Shown here: piece by piece, positions 1 through 14,249 of the stretch
Position numbering within the stretch: the stretch's first letter is position 1
How the letters are laid out: the number at the start of each line of letters is the position of its first letter
Assembly (NCBI GenBank): GCA_037447655.1
Contig: JBBHKE010000876.1
Location: 1 to 64,000, forward strand
Reading direction: 5' to 3'
Source: Zygnema cylindricum
Taxonomy: Eukaryota; Streptophyta; Zygnematophyceae; Zygnematales; Zygnemataceae
Length of the DNA stretch: 64,000 bases
Position numbers and translations under genes: made by a program
Notes under the pieces: generated by a model
What the model was told of the DNA's origin: nothing
Database searches by the model: none
What the model saw: the letters and a program-made list of their open reading frames with translations, nothing else

Positions 1-204
1 GTGATCTCTTGTTGGTTTATGAATTGCTGCTATTTCATCGTTTAACAGGAGTTACTGTGGATGAACACCATTTCCTGTACATACTGGTGAGGGATTGGTC
101 CGTTTGTTGAGACAAAGACCTCAATGAATTTTGTTTCCGTAACTTCTTCATCTCTTCTGTCTCTGTTGTGTTCTAAGTCCATTCTTGTGATCATTTTTTT
201 GCAG

Positions 205-3200
205 GATGTCGAGGAATGGGAGGAAGATGAGGAGGAATATCTGCGAAAAAATTTGCCCTCAGACTTGGTAATCTGGATTTTCAATGCTCATAAACAAAAT
301 ACTATTTGTTTTTACCAGCGACATTCACATTAGTACTGTGATTATACCTTCTCTTACTGTTGTTGTTAATCTAGACGCATTAATTTGTTTATTTTTGACT
401 AAGAATATGCCGTCAGTCTTGGGAATTTGTAATTTTGATGCTCAGAACACATTACTACCTCTTTATTCCGTTCTATCTACATTATTTCTGTGTCGTTCAC
501 ATTTTTGAAGCCATTGGTTCATCGGTAATCAAGTTTTTCGTGTAGTTGGTCTGACACAAAAATTTAATTCTATCATTAATAACCACAAAACAATTATTAG
601 CTAAAAAAACACAAAATTTCTTAAAAATACGGTTTTAGAGGTTCCACCAGCCTCATGCGGTGAGAAAATGTACAAGACTGTGTCCATAGTTCACGAGATT
701 TTATGAAAACGGCATTTTTTGAGGCATGAAATGCGACAATTTTGTCAGGTACAGTACTAATTTCTTGTACCATCTAGTCGTGGTTTTTATCGATGTTATT
801 GTTCGGCTTTTGGTTTTCTGTTTGATTTTTGAACTTTCAATGTCTTTCTCACTAATATATTCGTATCAATCCTTGGAGATTATTAGTTTACCAGTGAAAA
901 TCATTATTTCGACATTTATTCGTTACCGCGATAATTATCATGATTATAGGCAGATCAATAAACAGAAAAAATTGTTAGAGCTAATACTTTGTCTGAGAGC
1001 GGATATGATATGAAACTCTACACCATGTTGGAAACAATTTTGTACTAAAAATGTCCACATCTCTATTCATGTTTCAAATTCATGTCTGTTTGCTTTGCAG
1101 GATCCCTTGATGTCTCCTCCCCTTCCTCCTTTTCTAATATTCTTTTGTAACGTTAAGAATTGGAAATTGGTGTTTACTAAGTAATATTTTCCTGTGAGCA
1201 CTGTTGGTAGGAAAATGTTTTCTGGCCCTTTTCGATTTATTTTGCAATTGTCCAGTTTTTGATATTCACGAAAATTGGTAGCCAAGAGTGGTAGCTTTTC
1301 AGTTTACCATAATCGGGGAAACATCCACCAATCGCATAATCTACAAAAATATTCTAGTACTTAATGGAAAAAGTTTTTGGAAATTTACTAAAATATGTCA
1401 ACTGAAATGCGTTTGTACACCTCTTTTATTACTTTATGCCTTCTGGTTAAATAAAAACCTGTATATTTGTTCATAATCCAAATCTCAGGGTTATTAACTG
1501 GTTTCAACTGATAATTATGGGGGACCATTCCTTGAAGTTATTATCAGTTTTCAAGGTTATTAACCAAATCTCAGTGTCAAAAATCTGTCAAAAATTGGTT
1601 AGTAACTAGTCAAATGTTTCTCAATCATTGAATTTCAAGTTGTTCTTTTTTTTTGTGCGGTCGTTCTTCAGTCCCTCGATAAAGTGGTGGTTAGTTTAGA
1701 CTTCAAATGTTGCACATGGAACTGACCCTTGTGAAATGCCATAAAACAACTTTGGAAACCCTGAAACCAATCACAGCGGTTGTGAGTGTGTGCTTTCAGG
1801 GCGATTTGTCTGGATGGAGAGAGGACCTCTATGTTCCCCGGAGGAGTGCTCTTAACCTTCTGGGACTCATAGCCATGGCTAAGGTGAGTGGAGAGGGAAG
1901 CACCCTCTCCTCTCCCCCTCTCCCTCCTTCTCCCTCTCCCTCTTGTCTTTCTCACTCTCAATGGCTTCAGACCTATGGCGCATCTTCTCATGTTTAGATC
2001 TCTCTCTTGCTCTTTCTCCTTCTCATCCACTCTATTGATGACACACTTTCTCAAGAGTTTACCTCTTTCTCCTTATCTTTCCTGCTCTTTTTCTGCTGCA
2101 AATTGGCCTATTCTACCTCTATTTGAAGGCGAAGTATTTAATCAAAAGGGAAAACTGTAACTTGAACAGACTACGTTTTTTAAAAGGACTTAAGCCCTTG
2201 ATGTTGGACTTAGTTACTGCAAAATCCCTCAACCTGAAAACTACAATATTCTAAACGCACTAAAAAATATTAAGTTTTCTTTTCCAATCTAGGGCCCTAC
2301 TATTTCCGCTTGTGCCTCGAGAGATGGCAATTCCAAGAGAACAAGAGGGTCCAGAAAAGGAAGCCGGGGAGGAGAGGGAGGAACAAAAAGGGCAGGGGAG
2401 GAAATTGTAGTGTCGTTTTTACTTCACTTTCCTCTCCCTCACGACAATATTCCCTCGACAGATGATTCCAACATCAAGTAGGATCTCCACTTCCGTTGTG
2501 AGGCCTTTTCATTACAATGGATTTTTGTTTCTTAATTCGAAGGATTATATCACAAAAAAAATATTGTTTAGGTTATGTTGTTACAATTGATATTTGTGTT
2601 TCGAATTGGAGGATGTAGTAGAGGATACGAGGTTTACTTTTGAAGGCTATTGTCGATAGTTGTGTTCTGTTTTATCTTTCACAGATGACCAGGTTTTAGG
2701 TTGAAAGATAGAATATTTTCAACTGCAGAAATAATATGCATGTATATGTGGATCGTATGTTTGTGTGTGTGTACTTTCTTTGCCCCTAGTTTATCTTTTA
2801 GGGAGTTTGAAATTTTCATGATGGGTTCAAGATGACAGAAAGGTTTACATTTGGTTCGTTTGCAACCCAACCCATAGCTACGGCTCATTTGTGCTGTAAC
2901 ATGTGAGTAATAGACTATCAAGAATTGTTGGGCATGCAGGTACTACGGTGTTCTCATGGCCTATGGTTCCCTTCAGGAGGTAAGGGCCCAGCAGCGGAAT
3001 GAATTTGTTTTGACTAAATTGATACTTAACTTCTATGTTAGGACAGAATTCACCGTGATAACATCCATTTTGTTTCTATGTTCTTACAATTCTGCACACA
3101 GAAAAGAAGTCATTATAGCTAGGTTTTTTCCTGATCAAAAGTGGATTTAGGGTTCTCTGGGCTGATCTGCACTAGAGTGTTATTGGTATGGTTGCATTAG

Positions 3201-6200
3201 ATGAATAATTTTTACCATCAGATTATAGAATGAGCAGATAGAAAGGATGACCACTCCAAAATCAAGTGGGGAAAATCGTGGACGTAGTGCGAAGTAACGC
3301 TTTGTTTCGCCTATTTCGGCAGTTTTTTAAGTTGCAAAAGCAGGAGGCCGTAGGAGCACTTCTTCAGACACGTGTCCTCCCGTTATACGGCCACACAAAT
3401 CCTTATCCGTATGTGCTTGCCAATGCTAACTGGCTGCTGGGGGAGCTCCACGCCTGTATTTCAGAGGTGAGCTCCGGTCAAAATATAGTCCTTCATTCTC
3501 TCTCTACCCCTCTCTTTCTCACTATGTCTCCCTCTCCCTCTCTCTCGCACTCTCTCTCCCTCTCTCTCCCTCCCCCTCTCGCTCTCCCTTTCCTTCTCCC
3601 TCCCCCTCTCCCTCTCCTTCTCCCTCTCCCTCTCCCTCTCCTTCCCCCTCGCTCCCTCTCCCCCTCCCCCTCCCCCTCCCCTTCCGCCTCCCCACTCCTG
3701 CCTCCCCCCTCCCTTATTTAAAGTTTAAAGCCTCATATTCTTAGTTTTTTTTGTTTGGCGAGTTTGTTTCCACAATACTTTTGTCATTCCACACCTTTTC
3801 ATGTCTTCTGATGTTGGCGGGACAGTGATTTCCACATGCACTCATATTTTATGCGAAACAAACTTAAGCTATTTTGGCTAAAGAACTGTCTAACTGACCC
3901 TACTCCTTATTGCTTCACTCTTTTTCTCTTATTTGTCTCTCCGTTCCTTCTACTTTTTTTTGCTTTCTGACATTCTCGTAAAATAATGATTCAAATTGCA
4001 AGATAAGTTGGTCTCACGTGTAGAGTGGTTACCCCCTTCTTTTTTTAGGTTGGTTTAAACTTTTTTTTGCGATGTGTGTGGTTTTGGCCGTCAGAATCTC
4101 GCCCCAACCATATTTGAAGCTCTTCTGAAATCCATGAACTACCCGGATTCGCACAATGTTTCACACCGTCCCGTCAGGATTTCCGCGGCAGGAGCTATAT
4201 CGACTCTGTTACAGGTAAACTCTTATTGAATTATCATTAATGAATCCTGAACTCTGAGGAGACAATAAAGAGAAGCATCAGGTGAAAGTTCATGAGCAGC
4301 AGAATGGGTAAATGATTATTAGAAGTTACAGTTTGTAATATGAAGCTAAAGTAGTAGGTGATTTCTCTTGGTTAGAAGACCCTGAATCTCCTCTGTAATA
4401 TTTTTCAGCAGATTTAATCTAGAAAAAATGTGCGCAGATAACTTCGATGGACACTGTCTGTGAAAAAGATAGGATTTGAGAAGATTTTTGGGAAATTTGC
4501 AACTGCTTATTGCTACCATTGAAGGTGCTTATATATGAACATAAAAACAGATGAACGATGTCGACATTGTAGCATATCATGAAGTCAAGACTTTAATACC
4601 TTACACAATGTATTAGTGTCAATGTTTTTCACCTAACGCCAGCTTTTCTCCTCGCACATATGCCCGATTTTCATTTGAAAACCACCCATCAAAAGGTAGT
4701 AGTCTTATCTTTCAATTGCCACTCTGACAAGTGTGCACACAGAATAACAAGTAAAAAGGGTGAAACTTTAACACTAATAGCAATCCAGAAATGGTAAGTT
4801 ATCGACATATCATGCTCATAATGGAACCTTACCTTGTAGTTTACTATTGTTTGATCAATTCTAGTCATCCAGCTTCTCTGTAGAATTGATGAATTTGCGG
4901 AATTGGTAAAATTCCGTTTGGGACCGTTTGAATTGTTAGACTATTGATGTTTTTGTTCAATCACATTAAAACCAGAAGCTAGGTAATTCAGGAAGGAATT
5001 CAGTGAATTTTACATCAAAGGCGATCCAACAAAAACAATTTCAACACCGATGTCAAGCAATTCAGCAAGGATTTGAATCAATTTCACATGTAAGGTAATT
5101 CAGTATGGAATTCAAGGTACAACAATATTCTAGAAGGGGAGTAGTTCAGGAATTCCTTTAATGCTTAGTTTTGTTAATTTACAATTATTTTTCTTTGTTT
5201 TGTCCAAGATTTTCCTTTTTCTATCCATTATTTCTGGTGTTTCTCATAATGACAGAAATCGCCAACTGTCCTTGCACATATCCTCCAACTAACTTTGGCA
5301 CATGAAGTTCCGTCAGTGATATCATGAAATGTATGTTTTTCAATGATTTTTTTTGATACAGGAAGACATAAAGCCTCAACAGTGGATGAGATTGTTAGAA
5401 GGAGCTGTGGCTTGGTCAAGAACAGGAGATGAAAGAGATTCCACCACAGCCCTCCATCTTTTAGAGGAGATAGTTATTGCTGGACAAGAGACAGTTGCAG
5501 GAGTTGTACCAGATATGTTGGAGTCAGTCTCACAGGAGATTTTGAGATGGATTCCAGAAGAGTCGGATGAACCATGGCCTCCTGTGAGTATTTTTTTTTT
5601 GTCTTTTTTTGGTTGTAGGATTAGTTAGCTAAGGTGTTATAAGGAAGACAAAGTTGGGTAATTTTTGGATCTTGAAGATGGTTTGCCTTTTTTTGTTTTT
5701 GTTGAATGTGTTGCTGATGACAAGCCCCAATTGCCCAATGTGGTTCATTTAAGTTAGGATTGGTTTGGTTCTGAGGGTAGAATTCCATTAGACGGAAAGT
5801 GTGGTTCGTTACTGGACGCCGTACAAGTTCGTACAGATCCGTACCACGCCGTACCTTAGAAAAAAAATTGTCACACGAAATATCGTTACTGGAAAGCTGT
5901 CGGGAAGCTCCAATGATGTACGCGTAATTCCTAGCCGTTGGATATTCCACTTTTTCAGATCTGCGAAGCAATCGCGCACATCATCCAGTAGAACGATACT
6001 CTCCTCGCTAGGAGAGTTGTACGATACTAGATGTGTACCATTGGTACACAGGAAAAAGCAAAAAATTATCCGCTTTGAACAAGCGATCGCAGGTCTACAC
6101 GTCATACAGGCCATGTGCCTACGTTGTACAGTCCATGTGCCGCCTGCCACGCTGGATGCAGGTGAGCCGAAATATTTTCGCACGCTCTGTCTGACATCCA

Positions 6201-9200
6201 CCGACATTCAAAGTTTGCCGCGACCTTCAAAGTTTGCCGCGTCGTTTTGCCATTCCGTTTCGAAATTTTGATTTCCGTTTTCAAAATCAAAAATCTGGCC
6301 GCAAACTTTACGTACGAATCATTAACTACCTCCGGTCGTGCAGATATTTCGTTCTGACTTTCCGTTTGAAGATTTTCTTTAAGATTTTAAAAATCTGGAC
6401 TCTAACCTACGTGGCGCCAATCATAATTGACGAAGGTTTTTTACTGGCCCGACAAAATGGAAGTCTTCCAGTAAACGCTGCAAGTAGAAATTTCCGTACA
6501 TTTACTGGGACCGCCTAATGGAATTCTACCCTGATTCATTTTTACTGTTTTAGATTTGACTTGTAGCGCTCTTTTGATCTTTTAGATTGAGTCGTAGCCA
6601 ATCAAAAGCTCTCAATCGATGTTTGGCGAAATGTCTTTCAGATTCGTATACGTTCACGTACTAAATGCCATAAATTTATTGGTTAGCTATCTCCAGTTAA
6701 ATATCGATTAGTTTTGGTAAAGTTAAAAAATATTGAATCTTTGATGTCTTGACGTTACGATGTATTCCTTCGATACACAATGCTTTTTATGTATTTAGGG
6801 TTTTATCCATGATTTCAGTAAGACACTTAGATCACTTCCAAATGTTATGGATCAGCAACAAGAAATGTGGCCAACAGTTTTATTGGGTTTATTACCTGAC
6901 TGTTGTTGCAGATTTCTGACTTAATAATGTTGAAGAATGTCCTTCTCTGCATCCCTATTAGAGTTAATAACACTAATTTGGTCCCTACTTTTTCTGGCCA
7001 AAAATCACAAAATAGTCTTAGCACACTTATTAAGGACGTGGACAATAATCTGCCACGTCCCCTTGCACTAAATTAGTATTATTAATTCTAATTTTGCATT
7101 AACACTTATAAATCCTTTACGCTAATATCGGGTGTAGCTAATTGTATACATTACGGCATGAGAAACTCAGAATTTGTGCTTTTACGCAGGTAACTTTCCT
7201 TTTAACTAACAAATTTACGATTTGTGTATTGAAAAATAAATAGAGATGGTTCGACTACACTATTAGTTTGCTACCTACGTATCAAATGAACTTAAAAACT
7301 TAAATGGGTCATCATTTTGCAGGTTGTGGAGTCGGGTTTTGCAGCTCTCGGAGCTATGGCAGAGGCATGGGAAGAAGCGGAACCGGACGTGAGGGAGTTC
7401 GATGGACAAGCCTATGCAAATTGGGAAGCAAAATCTCGAATGGTTTCATCTGTTATTTCGAGGCTATTATGTCACGCATGGCACGTTAGTACGGAGAAAA
7501 CTGAGGTACTGCTTCAATATGTGTTGGTATTTTGTCACCTTATTATGTTGTACTTCTTTAGCATGTGTAGTTCTCGACTAATTATGGTTCTTTGGTCTCA
7601 AAAGTTGACAGTAATCAAATTGTAAGCGAGTGTTTATTCAAATATGCTTATGTGACTTGAACATCAGGGTAATGATTTTTTTACCAAAGCTTTAAGAAAA
7701 ACTGTTGAACTCTTCATGCCTATTTTTATTCAATGAAGTATAATTGGTCAAGAACCCTGAAGAACCCAGAGGATATTCCAAAGGAACTCATACATTGCAT
7801 GACAATCTGTTTAGCAATATATGTTAGAAAATCGTACTGCGTCTCATAACCACAACAATTATAGCTTACATATTTTACTGAAATTGTTATAATAACTATG
7901 TTGAACTATAACTGACCAGGATAACCAGTGTTTTATTCCATCCTCTATTGTTCAACTTTACTACACTGTTCATTGCTACACCATAAATATTGATGGAAAG
8001 TCAACCTTCCAATCGGCGGTCACATCACCTTGCCAAAAATTGGTATTTTTTATTCTACTTAACAATCCTACGATGAATAGTGTGACTTTTGACAGTGAAA
8101 CTGTGGTTTGGGGAGGCAATTCCCAACAGAGTGAAAATTACGAGGAGTCTTACATGCCGCCTCCTTCGTGTATCGGGGCAACCTCAATCCTTATTGCGAC
8201 CATTTTGCATTATACGCATGATTTTTTGTCTGCTAGTGAGCTCCATACGAATTTCCTTCTCCATAAATGGGCAGATCTGATTGCAGAATGGACAGATCCA
8301 GACGACCAGGAGCTTGAGCAAGTTTTGGGGGCAATCGACAGGGCAGTGGGCTTGCAGGTAAACTGTTTTTTTTTTGTCTTTTTGTTGCAGTGAAACTTTT
8401 TTCTAAGTGCACTGAATTTTCTTTTTTGAACATAGCAAACTTTGTTTTTTTACTTGTGAAAGACAATAGACAGGCTATCAATTTTTTTTCCTGTGAAAAG
8501 CATTACCAGTATGAATGCTGTATTAGAATAATTAGAAGTTTTTTTATATGAATATGACGTTTTTCCAAAGTCGGTTCATGTCACTAAAATGATGTCCATG
8601 CTGAAAGAAACAAAAAAGAAAGAAAACCTTTGCTTGTAAGTGAATCAATATTATTAATACTAGTTTGCAACTGTGTGGCTATTTCATAAGACCACCTCTA
8701 AAATTTCAAATCTAGTCCATGTCCGGTTTCTGATCTTGGTGATACACTCATAGATGATATTCACATTTCTGAATTAATGTTAAACCTGTTTTTTGTCCCC
8801 TTCTTTACCTTTTTAATTGGTTTCAATCTCTCTCTGCTTCATTTCTGACTTCTTTGTCTTTTTGTACCAATGTAGATGAGAAATCCGTTACCATATTTCG
8901 CAGTCGCCAAAATGCCACCTCCCCCCTCTCCTCCCATCCCTCCTCGCTCTCCCTTTGAGGCGATAATCTCATTTCTCACGGCCTCCCTGGAGTGGCCTCA
9001 GGCTTGCAGACGAGTCCATTCTGTCCTATACGCCTGCCAGCTGTCATCCAAAGGGCAGGAGGTGTTGCCGGCTGGCATCGCGGCATTAGTCGAGGTGAAA
9101 TTGGCCAAAATTTTGCCGGGAAAGTTGTTAAGTTGAATGTTGAATGAATGAAGTTGAATGTTGTTGACATCTATGTATCATTGAAATATGCGAAAGGTTC

Positions 9201-11073
9201 TAGGGGCTGAAAATCTTTGGGATTCTTAGGATTTTTGGGATTCTTAGGATTTTTGGATCAGCAACTGATTGGTCAATTATTTGGTACTTCTCCTTTGTTT
9301 TGTAGGAAAATTTTGTGAGAAGACGGTATGTTGTCATCCATTAGTTTTTTGGCTTTTTTTCTTCCATTTTTTTGTATTGATGCTGATTGGGGGTCATCAG
9401 AGGTTTTAAACTCCATAGACGTTTTTATGCAAGTTGTCTGGTGATCTGAGGCTTCTTTTATCACCAAAACCTCAAATAAGTTTAATGGATTTTCGTTATA
9501 TAAGGAAACACTTTAAGAACCTTATAGAAGATGTTTTTCTTGGCTTGCATAAAAGTATTGTTTTATTTATGTCAAATCAAAGGCTAAATGCGGCCAGTAA
9601 CTTCACATAAATTCAAAAGAAAGGACGTTTTTTCAATTCAAGAAAAAGTTTTGGTGACGTTGTATTTTCATTCACATCTTTCTTTGTGACCCTTCTTTTT
9701 GTCTTTCTGCTCTATAAACTTTACCTTTGTTTAATTCTTAGTCCTTTATTTGGGTTGAATGCAGGCTGCAGGTACTCAAGTAAATATACTTACGAGTCGA
9801 CAAGTTAGACAACAAAAACCTGCCTTATTGGTGATTGCTACCTGTTTTCTGCTGGACGTTAATATAACTTCTCAAACTCTAGATGGGTTGATTGAAAAAA
9901 ATGATGTCTACTTTAGTGGGAAAGGAGTAGTCGAGTGGGGAAATCTTCTCGTACATCTTGTAGCAAACAGGAAACTGAAGGTAGAATCAGAGCTCAGATT
10001 GACAGGTAAAAACCCAATTTCTTATTCCTCGTTCTTTTTTGTTTCCTTTTTCTTTTTAGAGTTCGGTTTTTTGTCTAGGTGATACTTTAGTATGAGTTTA
10101 GTGAATTTTAATGTTGAACTCATGTGAATAGAAATTTTGAAATGAAGGTAGTGGCGTTTACTAATATGATTTTGGCGTGGTTTGGATGGATTTTCTTTTG
10201 CATGGAGTTGGAGTTGCAAGGGGGTTTTGGCTTTGGAAAAGCTTTTTTTAAATTTGTTAGAGAGGATTGTAAGCAATTTTACAGTATACAGAGTAGAGTG
10301 GTCTTACTGGAGTCTTCTGAAATCTGGGGTGTTTTGAGGTGGATTTTGTAACAGTTCTGGCGTTGGAGAGACTAGTGAGATTTTTAGCGGAGGGGAAAGT
10401 GAGTATTCTGGAGGAAACAACAAATCTAGCTTACAAGTTTCTGACGTCATCCATGGAGGCTCTCATTCAGTTGAAGAGTGTGAGGGATGCGGATGCCATG
10501 GAGTATGAGAGTGAGGATGAAGAGGAAGAAGATGACGAAGATGAGGAGGATGACGTGAGATTCTGAACTTAGGTCCTTGGATCCCTCTCCTCTCCCTTGT
10601 GCTCTCTCTCTCCCTCTCCTCTCAGATTGCAATATGGAGGCATTCTTTTGGGAAAGGAGGGGTATGGAGACTCAGCTTTGATTTGTATTGTGCGGTTATT
10701 TTTACATTGGCTGGAAGATGTTTGTGTGTGCCAGGGAGGAATTTCTTGGTGCACTGTAATTTATCTTGATGGATGAATAACAAGGTATTATAGTGGTTCT
10801 GTTTTCTTGACAATAATAGTAACTGTAGTATAGTATTTTAGTGTGGATGGGAAAAGATAGTCAGGTCAACACAAATTCATGTTTGCATGGAAAAGGGCGT
10901 TTGTGAACATAGAAGCTCTGGATTGGCTGGAGGGGCAAAACAGGTGGAAGAAGGGAGAGAGGAGACAGAGGAGGAGTTTCAGGAAAGGTATGCTGCTGTG
11001 GCCAGGAGGTTGCAAGAAGATTTTGAGGAAGAGGAAGAGGATGAGGAGGGCGAGAAGTTAGAACTTGAATTGG
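205..11073 (+). CDS. Importin-beta/ARM-repeat protein (At3g17340-like), 3' part, at least 12 exons
   Basis: Exons by GT-AG sites and matching phase: 205-267, 1800-1883, 2293-2477, 2940-2979, 3323-3466, 4095-4214, 5362-5583, 7323-7505, 8130-8357, 8876-9094, 9765-10005, 10355-10554, then probably 10944-11073. The joined product is helical, with landmarks DVEEWEEDEEEYLRKNLPSD, then GWREDLYVPRRSALNLLG, YYGVLMAYGSLQE, TRVLPLYG and ANANWLLGEL, and ends in very acidic stretches (10500-10554, 11020-11065). This order matches the C-terminal two thirds of a plant importin-beta-like ARM/HEAT protein, a presumed Ran-dependent nuclear transport receptor; this is family knowledge recalled, not searched. 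The acidic tail is also typical. The N-terminal importin domain lies left of the window. The exon 9765-10005 donor could instead be at 9981. The true stop and the link between 10554 and 10944 are unsure; an open stretch at 10626-10770 could be another exon or 3' UTR. Introns carry MITEs and a Harbinger-like element. Confidence 0.82.
3485..3715 (+). repeat. Polypyrimidine CT/CCT tract in an importin intron
   Basis: Imperfect (CCCTCT)n, purely pyrimidine over most of its length. Confidence 0.9.
4602..4798. mobile_element. Foldback MITE with E-type ends (importin intron)
   Basis: The outer ends carry the tattagtgtcaatg / aacactaatagc motif. The inner halves are inverted copies around 'ccacccatc', with the cttnnctttcaattgc and gtgtgcac blocks shared with 13380, 28785 and 38068. 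Boundaries approximate. Confidence 0.55.
5775..6531. mobile_element. Family D Harbinger-like element (D1) in an importin intron
   Basis: 757 bp with TIRs GGGTAGAATTCCATTAG, matching over ~21 bp with one mismatch, flanked by TGA on both sides (5772-5774 and 6532-6534). Terminal GGG plus a 3-bp TSD suggests PIF/Harbinger. The interior (about 6060-6420) is homologous to the element nested at 54954-56433. No transposase is visible. Confidence 0.8.
6950..7136. mobile_element. Short E-type MITE in an importin intron
   Basis: 'ctattagagttaataacactaatttggtccc' in the left half and 'gcactaaattagtattattaattc' in the right, ending near gctaatatcgggtgta. Same TIR core as the mariner-like E family; ends approximate. 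Confidence 0.55.
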
Positions 11074-11283
11074 GTAATTATCTGCTTCTTTTTTGTTTTT
11101 CTTCTTTTTCTTTGCTGTGTTCTTTGATTATGTTTAGATTTTAATTATTTTAGTCATTTTGTAAAATTGTATTAAAACATCCTATGAAAATATTTTGTGT
11201 TGCTATTTTGTATTGAAATCTACCATTAACTAAGTCGCTTGTAACCTGAAGGTACTTAAATATCAACTAGGAAAAGTTCTAAC

Positions 11284-11490
11284 GCTACTCTGTCCATCGC
11301 TATTAGAGTTGGTGCATGACTAGTGTTTACACTTTTATCTGAATTAACCACACTAACTAATGTTTTCCAACGTGGCCTGTTATGGGCCATGTAGCATAAT
11401 AGTGTTATTAATTCTAATTTATGACTTTGGCTCAAAAAAACACTCACTCGAATTAGAGTGGTAAACTCTAATAGTGGTGAGCAGTGTACT
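11284..11490. mobile_element. Short E-type MITE downstream of the importin gene
   Basis: The left end has catcgctattagagttgg, the right end ctctaatagtggtgagcagtg. Internal 'agtgttattaattctaattt' is shared with the 6.95 kb copy. Confidence 0.5.
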
Positions 11491-13034
11491 ATACTTTATC
11501 AAATCTCATGTACACAGTTAATGGCCAGAGAAGGTTTTGAGAGATATAGATAGTTGGACACTTGCCCAATGCAATTATGTTTGACCACAGCTTCTTGAAC
11601 GGGAACTTTTTTATGAGAATTAAGTAATTCTATTTTGTACCATTTAATCTAATGTGAGTTCCACACATGGATTATATTGTAATCATGAATAATTTCCTAC
11701 AGGATCTACTCTAACTGCTGTGATTTATGCAACGGTACTTTAATTCATTCATGAATCTGACTATTTCATCTAAGACTTTTTGCCGAACACCCATGTTTTG
11801 TGAGCTCCTCCATATTGGAGATTACTACAAGGAATTTCTAGTACATTGTTTTAAAACTAGTGAATAGTTGTCAAGCTTTGAAAAAACTAGAATACACTTG
11901 TTTCACTAGGAGAGAAAAATTATAAATGTACATCTATTGTGCATCCACTGGCGTATTGTTGGGTTTCTATTGACCTATGTCAGATATTAACCTTGTGCTA
12001 AAATTCACATCTCTAATTAGTGAGACCCTCTAGTTTATCATCGTTGTTATCATGCAAATAATAATTAACGTGAATTTCTTGTGTATTGATTTGATTTTGA
12101 TTGGAGTTTTTTATCAAACGCGTTCGAATATGTAAAACCACATGTTATAGACATGCACATATACACATACACATACGTACACGTATACGTATACATACAT
12201 ATACATTCACACATATCGGTTATGCATAAAAACTTCTATACATAATAGTATTAATTTATCTATATTCAATAACAAGGTTTTGATGAATCACGGGTGTACA
12301 GCTGTTTTAGGAACTCGTGACGAGATTCAAATTTTGAGCTCTTGCCTTCGTGACCACGGAGGAGCCGTGTTTGCGAACCAACGGCCTCCGGTGGACTTCT
12401 TGGACGGCTTCAAAGAAGCGTATCCACAATTTGCCCAATTTTTTTCCTAGAGGGAGATTAGGGCGATGGATACTACAAGCGAGAACAACTGGAGGAGGGA
12501 TAGGGTTCGTTGATCCGGCGAAGGGAATATGTCCATTGTTAGAGAGAGAGAGAGAGATAAAAGTGGTGAGGAGAAGGTCCACAAAATCCGTTGATTTGGA
12601 GGTTACTTCTTTTTAACAAGCCTTAGCGGAAAAAATATCCGTACTTGAAAAAGATTGGAACTCGCAATTAAGGTAGTCGTAAGCAGAGTATATCGGGGCC
12701 CGTTAAGGCCATGAGGTGTAATAGAGCTGAAATAGAACTAGTGCAATTAGAAGTATCGACCAATTGTTACCCTCTTTATAAGCTTATTCTCTTCATAAGC
12801 GATTGCTTGTGTGCAATGGTGTAAAACTCATTTTAAGGCTGTGCACGTTGATTTGTTTTCTGTTTTTTGTATTACAAAAAACTGAAAAGCCCAAAAACTC
12901 TTGGAGCCCTTGTGAACTCATGAAAACAAAGTCAAAAATAGTTTAGCACAGTCGTTCAACGGTCCTTTTTTTACTATTGGCCCGTGAAATTGATTTGGTA
13001 CTAATAAATAAGTTTGACACCATCCTAATAAGGT
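11491..13034. other. Intergenic stretch, no supported gene
   Basis: AT-rich. Overlapping open frames at 12307-12616 on both strands resemble a small decayed coding fragment but I cannot assign a family. Confidence 0.5.
12135..12215 (+). repeat. TACACA/TACGTA microsatellite
   Basis: Alternating purine-pyrimidine acatacacatacgtacacgt-type repeat. Confidence 0.75.
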
Positions 13035-13176
13035 AATATGCCATCCCTCTCTTCCTTTCCTCTCTCTTTTCTGCCCTTCTTTTTCTTCTCTCCCTCTTTT
13101 TCTCCTTTTCTGATTCTCTCCTCTCCCTTCTCCCTATTTTTGCCTCTCTTGCTCTTTTCCCTCTTTTCCTTTACCA
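13035..13176 (+). repeat. Polypyrimidine tract
   Basis: TTCC/TCTCCC-rich imperfect microsatellite in intergenic DNA. Confidence 0.8.
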
Positions 13177-13379
13177 TTCCTTGGAAGTTCGCACCATAAT
13201 AAATAATAGGCAATTATAGTAGTGTGGCGTCCGTGACAATAAAATTTATGTCACGGTAATGTCCAAACTATGATGAGTGAATGTCAAATCTTATGAATGT
13301 TTTTTTCATTCAAGCAACAGTTACATCGTCTGCCGCGTTAGTGTTAATAGCACTAGTTTGTAATCTGGAAAATTTGTTT

Positions 13380-13604
13380 CACTGTGCATCGTTATTAGTA
13401 TTAATGTTTTTTATGCCACTTAAAATATTTTTTCTCTGTGCACACATGTCCAATTTCTGATTGGATACCGCCAACGAGAAGGTGATAATCTTGCCTTTCA
13501 ATCGCAACCATCGGATAAACAATTCGACAACAAATGTGCACGGAGAAAATATGTTTGAAAGTGTCGAAAGAATGATTTACACTACTAGCAATACAAGGTG
13601 TACA
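13380..13604. mobile_element. Foldback MITE with E-type ends, intact
   Basis: Left end cactgtgcatcgttattagt, right end actactagcaatacaaggtg. The two ~110-bp halves are inverted copies meeting near 13460, including ttttctctgtgcacacat versus atgtgcacggagaaaa. Confidence 0.65.
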
Positions 13605-14249
13605 CTGCCCAGGTGTTTGTTTGAATGGGTCCCTAAACTCGTGTTGATAACACTATTTTATTAAGTGGCGTGCAATTAGGTATGTGGCACAACATAATTT
13701 AGTGTGGATATTTAGTGTAGAGTAATGTGATTATTTCACTAAAATACGATGGAAGGTGAAGAGTCTCGCGATTGCCGTAGATAAAGTAGTATCATAAACT
13801 TTGAGAATTCGGGACCACGAAATTTTGGGGTTTATGGTAAAAAATAATCTTCTTTGTTTTCAACTTCAGTCCATAGCCGTAAGTAAGCCTTTCCATCTCA
13901 AATTAATGAATGGGGCAGAAATAGGAACAAATATTTGGACTAAGATAACCGAGTCCAGGAACAACATCCGTTGTTTAACCAAAAAACTAAAGTCATAAAG
14001 ATATACATTTAATTCTTGTCAGGTTTTTTTTTTTTTAAGCACTTATTTTTGAAAGTTTAACATGTTTTATAACATTATAAGTTTAAAGGCTTGGTCATTT
14101 AAAACGTTCGTTTTAACGGTTGCGGGTTTTGGGGATACAATATATATCCAACGGTGGTGAAACAGCCGTAAGAATGTAATAAATTTTAAGGAACGGTGGA
14201 ACGTAAACGCGTCAAAATCCGCGAAACGTTGTCGGTGGTCACTGGCTTG

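Noticed and set aside
12307-12616. Overlapping ~90-residue frames on both strands
   Set aside because: No recognised domain, no splice context; possibly a decayed retroelement piece but unsupported.
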